Origin: Chondrus crispus
Lineage: Eukaryota > Rhodophyta > Florideophyceae > Gigartinales > Gigartinaceae
Length of the DNA: 64,000 bases
Assembly (NCBI RefSeq): GCF_000350225.1
Contig: NW_005179282.1
Coordinates: 1-64,000 of the forward strand
Direction: 5' to 3'
Part shown: positions 57,853 to 64,000 of the stretch, piece by piece
Numbering within the stretch: the first letter of the stretch is position 1
Layout: each line of letters starts with the position of its first letter
Made by a program: the position numbers and the translations under genes
Notes under the pieces: generated by a model
Database searches by the model: none
Told to the model about the DNA's origin: nothing
What the model saw: only the letters and a program-made list of their open reading frames with translations

Positions 57853-58711
57853 ATTTCGTAAGTTTGCTCATTGTGCCAGCGCATGTAGACGTTTTTAATG
57901 GGTGTATTACGCTTGATAAAATTCTGCAACTATTCTGCAAATGTACTGTAAAGAAAAAAGTATGATACATTGCAGAATTCTGCAACGTTTTGGTTCAGAA
58001 AATGATTTACGCTACGCCTGCAATACTGTACTGTTGCGGATTCAAATTTGATTTCTACGCGACACGTGGTACACGTGAGAGCTGCAGCCTATGGCCTGGC
58101 GTTCAATGCGCGGCACACCCCGACACTGTCGGGTGAGGGAATCTAGGGGAGGCGAGGACGTTGCGGGGAAGCGAGGACGTTGCGGGAGGACGAGACCGTT
58201 TGGACCCTGTGGTGTCGTTGGGCTGTAGGCTGACACAAGGCGCTGAGAGGAGCCGCCCGAACCAAGGGAGGTGTCGGGCGGAAGCGCGGACAAGACGTTG
58301 GACGTGGGCATAACGTTGGGCTCGGCGGTGTGCCAAGGAGAACGGCGAGATCGGAGAGGACAGGAGACTTAAGAAGACCAGGAGATCGCGACGGAGGGGC
58401 TGAGGCAACGGCCCGAGTCTCGGGGGGTGGCAGCTGGTGCCGGCACGGGACTTGGGGGACGGAACGGCCGCCAAGGGCGGCGGGTATCGGGAGTATAAGA
58501 TAGACGCGACGCGCATGTAGGAAAGGTATCGAGGAAGCTACAGGCGAGCTGGAGGTAAACTCGAGGACTACTTTCAGATCCTGCTGCGTCCGCGATCGGT
58601 GAGGTATGCGGCTTGGACTAGCCGCAACATAACAAATTTGTTGGTGAGTACCACATCTGATTGTCCAGATCTGGATTGACAGGGACAAGGAACAAGGGCC
58701 GGGTGGGAAGA
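57853..58711. other. Gap with TTCTGCAA motifs and putative gypsy C 5' LTR
   Basis: 57853-58010 holds several GAATTCTGCAA-type motifs outside the pogo TIR. From about 58080 the sequence turns GC-rich; a TATAAGATA box at 58492 and the lack of coding signal up to the gag ATG suggest the 5' LTR and leader of gypsy C. No second LTR is visible, so borders are not set. Confidence 0.4.
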
Positions 58712-60028
58712 ATGAACCCATCAGAAGACCGAGTCGGTCAGGGCGCAGGACCTCCAGGGCTTTGGACAAAGCAAGAGGAAATGGAGGAGAAATTTGCGCA
58801 GATGACGACAAATGACGGAACGATCGAGACTGGAGGGGCATCGCAGGACAGGCGCCAGCAACGGTCACCGATTGAGGCTGAAGGTCTGGATCCCTTGGCA
58901 CCGTTGGAGTCTTTGAGGGAGGTTATGCAGGCGATCCTTACCAACCTGCAGGACAATACAAGGGCAATCAGGGCAGTCGGGAGCGCAGTAGGAGACCTAG
59001 GGGAGCTCCTCGATGGGCGCTTGGACGACGATGGAGCCCCCTCGCATGCCCATTCCCCACACCGTGGCAGGGAGGCCGGTCCACGTGGGCGGGGTGTGGC
59101 GCCGGAAGCGCAACCACCCGCAGGTGGCTCAACGCCGGGCACGCCCTGTCAAGAAGGAAAGGGCCCCGGGCGAGGCATGGACTTGTCCGCCGCCTCCATG
59201 GACGACAGCGAACTGCTGAAACCAGGCACCGCATTCAAGATCTACGCTAGATCCTTGGAGCCTGTCCGCATCTCAACTGCAGGAGACACGAATTTTTTCG
59301 CGGCACACAAGGCATGGAAACGGCTGATCCAAGACTTTCCTGTTCACCCCAACCATCAACGCCGCTTGCTGGCCTCGGCATTCTCAGGGACCGCCCTATC
59401 GGTTTTCGAGCGGATTGCGTCGGCCAACCTACAGTGCTGCGCTGAACAACTCTGGGTCTTGGCAAGAGCACAGCTTTGCAACTCGAGCCATCAGCGCCAG
59501 ATGCGGACGAAGTTCAACAAAATGGTATGGAATGAGGGCAGGGAGAGTCTCAACCAATTCGTGCACAGGGTGCGCGAGGCTGCCTTAGCACTTCCGGAAC
59601 CTGTGTCGGACGACACAATGTTGGATCGATTTATTCAATCCCTACCCCCCGCCATCCAAGACTTGGCTATCTCCGTCTCCGGCTCGTTTGACGAGGTTTC
59701 GGGGAGGGTGGCCATGATGTCCGCCTCAGCCGCCTTCGAGACGGGGAGGGGCAGATATCGGGGAGAGCGCGTCAGGCAACTGCATGAGGAAGCAAATCAG
59801 CAGAAGAACCCCGCCGCCCGGGTCGACCCAGCTCTGCAACAAACCCCCCCTCCTACGGGGGATGATCGCTTCATCTCCGCCACATGCTACTACTGTGGGG
59901 AGAAGGGACATATCGCTCGTCACTGTGAGAAAAAGAGGCGACAGAGAGCCGAACCTGGAAGCAGCAAGCAAGGGGAAGGCAAGGGGGGCGGGAGGAGGTC
60001 CGGAGACCTGCCGCCCCACAGAAACTAG
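58712..60028 (+). CDS. Gypsy C Gag polyprotein
   Basis: A clean frame from ATG (MNPSEDRVGQGAG) to TAG; the same frame is open upstream to 58661 without another ATG. The first half is acidic and disordered with a helical segment (REVMQAILTNLQDN). The middle is a retrotransposon capsid (FFAAHKAWKRLIQDFPVHPN, FNKMVWNEGRESLNQFVHRV). A CCHC knuckle, CYYCGEKGHIARHC, lies about 50 residues from the C-terminus, followed by a Gly/Lys-rich tail. A G6 run at 59983-59988 reads G GGG GGC in the gag frame, suited to -1 slippage into pol, which is open in that frame. Confidence 0.9.
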   Translation: MNPSEDRVGQGAGPPGLWTKQEEMEEKFAQMTTNDGTIETGGASQDRRQQRSPIEAEGLDPLAPLESLREVMQAILTNLQDNTRAIRAVGSAVGDLGELLDGRLDDDGAPSHAHSPHRGREAGPRGRGVAPEAQPPAGGSTPGTPCQEGKGPGRGMDLSAASMDDSELLKPGTAFKIYARSLEPVRISTAGDTNFFAAHKAWKRLIQDFPVHPNHQRRLLASAFSGTALSVFERIASANLQCCAEQLWVLARAQLCNSSHQRQMRTKFNKMVWNEGRESLNQFVHRVREAALALPEPVSDDTMLDRFIQSLPPAIQDLAISVSGSFDEVSGRVAMMSASAAFETGRGRYRGERVRQLHEEANQQKNPAARVDPALQQTPPPTGDDRFISATCYYCGEKGHIARHCEKKRRQRAEPGSSKQGEGKGGGRRSGDLPPHRN

Positions 60029-60051
60029 GCGGCAGGCGCCGGGCCGTCGGG

Positions 60052-62575
60052 GTGGTCCCCGGGGACCGCTCGGCCGAGCGCGTCTGCACGTGCACCGGGG
60101 AGGAGCCGGGGAGACCGGATGGGTTGTGCGTCGGCTTATCGGTGCAGAACCAGACTTGGTGGGTGCCCCTAGATACGGGCGCCAGTTCCATATGGGTCGA
60201 CCGGGATTGGTTCCGATCGGTGGGGGGCACGTGGACTGCTGAGGAAATCTCCGCGCGCGCCGCGGACGGACACGAAATGGCGGTCTGCGGCAGCGGAGTT
60301 TTGCGCTTCTCCATGTGGGGGGAGGTATTCTGCGAACCAGTACGCGTCGCTGCCAACCTCCCCAGCACCATGCTTATGGGTTCCCGTTTCTGGACGAAGT
60401 ATGGCCTGCAGCTCAACCTGGCTACGGACACGGCCAAGATACGGGTGCACGACCGTCGCATTGGAGGAAGTGTACGCAGGGAGGACAGTAACGGCACGCA
60501 GTTGGAACTCGCGGCTGCCATCCGCGACGCCGATATCGACGACGCAATAACCGACATGGACTTGACCAATTTCCACGCCGACGAACAGATGCAGGGGCGA
60601 CTACGGGCGGTGCTGTGGCGGCAGAGGGAGGTTTTCAAGGGGCTCGGGCGCATAAAGGGGGTCAAGCACGAGATCAAGCTCCTTCCCGATGCCCAACCCG
60701 TCTGCTGCCCAGTCCGGAGGCGCTCGCCAAAGGAGGAAGCGGTGGAACGGGAAGCAATGACAAGACTGCTGGAGATGGGAGTCGTCGAGTACGCGACGTC
60801 GCCATGGGCAGCTTGTAACGTGTTTGTCAAGAAAAAGGATGGATCGACTAGAGTCACCTCGAATTTTAGGGGGCTCAACTCGGTAACCGTCACTGACAGC
60901 TACCCTATGGAGGACGTCCGCGCGACTCTAGACTGGATGGGAGGCAAGCGCGTTTTCTCTACGATAGACCTCAAAGACGGCTTTTTTCAAATTGAGTTGG
61001 ACGACAAGTCAAGAGACTACACAGCGGTGCGCACAGTAATGGGGCTTTTGAGGTATCTCAGGCTGCCGCAGGGGCTGAAGAATTCCCCAGCGGCCTTCCA
61101 ACGCATAATCAACGTCATTCTTGGCGATCGAAAGGGAAGGGACGTGTGGGCCTTTATGGATGACGTAAGCCTAGGTACGGAGTCTGCCGAAGCCCACTTA
61201 CAGTCCCTGGAGGCAGTCCTGGAGCGCTTTCTCAACGCAGGCGCCCGCCTCGAGTTCTCGAAATGCCAATTCGGCGTACGGACCGCTGAGATACTAGGAC
61301 ACCGCATCGATGAACACGGCATCAAGCCGTCAGCAGCACATGTTGAGGCGATCAAGAATCTTGTGGAACCAGGTAACGGGGAGGAGCTGATGCGGTTTAT
61401 CGGGCTGGTAAACTACTTCAGCGAATTTGTTGACCATTTCGCAGAGATCGCCAGGCCACTGCACGCCGTCGTCAAAGGCACCGGCTTCAATCGGAGAAAG
61501 AAGCGAGGAGCCCGCCTCGTCATAAGCGACTGGGATCAGAGGTGGGGAGGGCGCCAGAGGACGGCATGGGGGGATCTCAAGAAAGTGCTCAGTAACCCGG
61601 ACTTTCTCGTACCCCCGCGAAGAGGAGCGGCCAAGAAGGCCATGACTGACGCCAGCTCGTACGGACTGGGGGGAGTGCTGCTACAGAAGGAGGCCGATGG
61701 CGGATGGCGTCCCATTTCTTTCACAAGCAGAAAGCTTTCAGAGTCAGAAAAAAAGTTTACTGTGACCGAACGCGAATGCCTGGCCGTGGTCCACGGGCTC
61801 AAGAAATGGCGTCCCTACCTGCACGGTGAGAAGGAAGTCACCATAGTTACCGACCATTGCTCTCTGAAATGGCTTATGAGCCTGCGCGACCCGAGAGGAA
61901 GGCTGGCCCGCTAGATGGTCGAAGTCCAGGACTTCAACTTTATCGTACAGTATGCACCGGGGTCCGCTCTGGTAGTCCCTGACGCGCTGAGCAGGGACGC
62001 CGTCGAGAAACCTTTGTGCCAGCGCTGCTTCGCATCGCTGGAGGGCCAGGAGAAGCAAGTTCAGGACGTGGAGACTGTGGGGGACGTCGTGGATGCGGGG
62101 GCCATCGGAGGAGGGCCCACGGCAGAAGAGTTCAGGACAGCCCAATGGGAAGCTTTCGGTGACCCTACTGAGTGGGTGGGGGCTGGTGGGGCTAGAAGGT
62201 TCGAAGTGACTGACAAGGGCCTGCTCGGTTTCCGACCAGCCGGCCCCGGTGGTGGCTGCTGTTTGGTGGTGCCGCCCCGGTTGGTGGGATCGGTGCTGCA
62301 GTTTGTACACGGGTCCCGCGTTAATGGCCACTACGGACTCAGGCGGACTAAAGCACGAGTGAGAGGGCGCTACTGGTGGCCGTCATAGAGAAGAGACATC
62401 AGGACGAGAATCGCTCGGTGCGTCGCGTGCACCGCGGTAAAAGCGGCGAGGCCAGGGCGAGGTGCGTCAATGGTGGTGTACCACCCCAGCCGCCGGTTTC
62501 GGCAGGTGGCAGTCGATGTCCAAACAATAACACCAAGGACTCAGGCTGGCAATATCAAGGTCCTCGTTGTGGGAT
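60052..62575 (+). pseudogene. Gypsy C Pol: protease, RT, RNase H, truncated integrase
   Basis: Frame 1, -1 relative to gag. Protease: WWVPLDTGASSIWVD with an intact DTG. RT: FSTIDLKDGFFQIEL, LPQGLKNSPAAFQR, and active site WAFMDDVSLG. RNase H: AMTDASSYGLGGVLL, TERECLAVVHGL, TDHCSLKWLMSL. TAG at 61912-61914 follows GRLAR and precedes MVEVQDF, where Trp is usual, so TGG to TAG is the simplest origin. The connection domain (VPDALSRD) and integrase finger (GSRVNGHYGLRRTKAR) follow; a second TAG at 62386-62388 falls in the finger, and homology ends after VLVVG near 62575. Confidence 0.9.
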
Positions 62576-62579
62576 AACT

Positions 62580-63329
62580 CCTCTCCGCCGTGGGTTGGGT
62601 GAGAGGCGGAGGATTTAGCGAGGGAGCACGCGGCGCGGACGCGACGCGCCAATTGAACCGATCGGACGAGCTCGCGGAAAGGGAGTGGCTCACTGGCCGG
62701 TTACGCGCAGTCGACCCGTGGTGCGTGAACGGGAGCGACCGGTAACGGGTTAGAAGCCAGCGCGCGCGACGGACAACCGAAAACGGACGTACGTAGGCGC
62801 AAAAGGGACGGGGGCGAGCTTGCCCCCGTTTACTGGTGGGGACGGGTGCCAGGTCTTAACCCCGCAGGGGGACGCCTCGGACACCTGTCCCAGTACAGTA
62901 GTACAGTACCTGCCGCGTAGTGCGTGCCGGGTACTGTACACAATTAAAAAACTAGCGCCATAATTGCTACTACCGCACGGACGCTGCTACTACACGTGTG
63001 CACTACTGTACAAGCGTGTTGCTTACAGACTACCGCACGGAAGACACGTGTGCTAACGCGCACACGTAACACGCGTAGACTACCGCTCGGACGACGCGTG
63101 CACTACTGTACACGTACGCCAGATTACGACCGCTCGGCATGCGCGCGCGCTCGCTAGACGTGGGCACAGCCGCCCACGTGTATACCGTATACGGCCGTCC
63201 GATGACCTCCGCGCGCTCGCGCCGGTCATTATACTACAGACCTCCCCCCTTAGCTTTCGCTACGTCCCCGTAGCGACCCTCTACTCGAGCGCGCGGGTCC
63301 GTTCCGGACGTTTCCTTCTATCGCGCACG
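62580..63329. repeat. Non-coding repeat patch, possible LTR/leader of the next element
   Basis: Repeated variants of GACTACCGC(A/T)CGGA followed by GCACTACTGTAC occur near 62975, 63030 and 63080, with many GTAC and CACGTG palindromes and a (GC)n run at 63140-63160. A TATA-like element and the downstream open frame would suit an LTR and leader, but no second copy is visible. Confidence 0.4.
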
Positions 63330-64000
63330 ATGCGGGAACAGAAGCCCCTCCGTGTGGATGATCATGCCCCCTGGCTCGTCAGCGAGCTGGCGGTATATAA
63401 CGCCGCGAGTTCGACCGATTCGGAGAGCGCGTCTTCCGATTCTCCCCACGCGATCCACACTGACCCCCCAACTCTTCCCCAGCACTCCCCTGCGAACTCC
63501 GAAACCTCCTCCGACAGCGACGACGACATTCCCCTACAGCAGCTCTTCAACCAACCGATGGACGGTCATCGCGACACGCCGGCTGTGCGCGCGTACAGGC
63601 AGCCGTTGAGCCTGCCTCGGGCTCCGGCAGCGACGCCGGTCGGTCCCACCTTCCAACCGCGGCGACGCCTTCGCGAAGGCCTGCACCCGCCCCCTGGAGC
63701 GGGGCCCGCGCAAGCGCCAATTGATTCGCCCGTACCGGTCGCTCCGCCACCGTCGGGCGCCCAAGCAACACAGTCCCCGCCGCTGCCCCTCGTGGGCGTG
63801 GCTCCAAGAATGGTCGAGGCGGACCCGGAGCTCCCCGTGGAGCTGCCGCCGCCTCCCATGTCGCCGCTGCCCGCTGCGGGTACGGCGCTCACAAGGGCCG
63901 CTTCCGAGGCGCCGTACGCGGCGCCGGCGCGGTCGAGTAGCGTAGCGCTTGCGCCGGCCGGACGGGGAGCGACAACGTCGCTGGGGCGGGTATTCACCGC
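63330..64000 (+). CDS. Open Pro/Asp-rich frame running off the window
   Basis: From ATG at 63330 (MREQKPLRVDDHAPW) the frame has no stop for 223 codons up to the window end. It has a Ser/Asp-rich patch (SDSDDDIPLQQLF) and a long Pro/Ala-rich part (VAPPPSGAQATQSPPLPL). Third positions are strongly G/C, as in gypsy C gag. It could be the disordered N-terminus of another retroelement Gag or of a host protein; no domain is reached within the window. Confidence 0.6.
   Translation, partial: MREQKPLRVDDHAPWLVSELAVYNAASSTDSESASSDSPHAIHTDPPTLPQHSPANSETSSDSDDDIPLQQLFNQPMDGHRDTPAVRAYRQPLSLPRAPAATPVGPTFQPRRRLREGLHPPPGAGPAQAPIDSPVPVAPPPSGAQATQSPPLPLVGVAPRMVEADPELPVELPPPPMSPLPAAGTALTRAASEAPYAAPARSSSVALAPAGRGATTSLGRVFT

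Larger units (their letters stand above)
58712..62575 (+). mobile_element. Ty3/gypsy element C, 3' part lost
   Basis: Gag with a zinc knuckle, protease, RT, RNase H and the start of integrase in order on the plus strand. Homology stops within the integrase core near 62575, followed by unrelated repeats. Strong third-position GC sets it apart from elements A and B. Confidence 0.9.

Noticed and set aside
1..64000. tRNA, rRNA, riboswitch or bacterial operon features
   Set aside because: None seen; the sequence is eukaryotic and repeat-derived, with no cloverleaf-like or rRNA-like segments recognised by eye.

Overview
This window looks like a eukaryotic nuclear region made almost entirely of transposable elements inserted into one another. 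Evidence is the mix of Ty1/copia, Ty3/gypsy with chromodomain, Tnp2/CMC, pogo/Tigger and piggyBac-like sequences, plus fragments of eukaryotic ER and cytosolic genes (endoplasmin with HDEL, protein disulfide isomerase, N-myristoyltransferase). No introns, rRNA or tRNA genes are evident. GC is near 50%. A red alga with a repeat-rich genome would fit, but that is a guess and no lineage marker proves it.

Layout. 1-2742: decayed copia element entering from the left. 2.7-7 kb: no gene; short tandem repeats, a 27-bp inverted repeat and a 219-bp tandem array (5740-6538). 7080-11048: intact Tnp2/CMC-type transposase. 11882-13890: 5' half of an N-myristoyltransferase gene joined tail-to-tail to the 3' half of an endoplasmin gene. 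14.7-16.9 kb: two unrecognised ORFs, one a clean 551 codons. 17406-24138: gypsy element A, near-identical 0.98-kb LTRs but no RT core. 25290-37608: a 12.3-kb element with 2.3-kb terminal inverted repeats, carrying two PDI fragments at the inner edges of its arms and two decayed gene sets. 39340-45002: gypsy element B with exact 463-bp LTRs, a perfect 5-bp target duplication and a chromodomain. 45.9-53.0 kb: a CATGC-repeat-bounded block with Sel1-repeat and zinc-finger remnants. 53882-57850: a pogo-like element with TIRs and TA duplication. 58.7-62.6 kb: gypsy element C. 63330 to the end: a long open proline-rich frame running off the window.

Unifying observation. One large piggyBac-like transposase gene reads left to right in pieces: 24165-25289, 37609-39339, 45008-45854 and probably 53094-53675. 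The long-TIR element, gypsy B and the CATGC block sit between the pieces. Across gypsy B the reading frame resumes exactly after removing the element and one target duplication. The third piece holds a PD-(D/E)XK (YqaJ-like) nuclease motif set placed before the last catalytic motif of the transposase. This transposase-nuclease architecture, and the long-TIR element with chaperone fragments, are the best candidates here for something undescribed.

A second theme is premature stops: the three retroelement pol frames carry isolated in-frame stops that are mostly TAA, with few frameshifts. This may be ordinary decay, trans-mobilisation of defective copies, or something about decoding; the window alone cannot decide.
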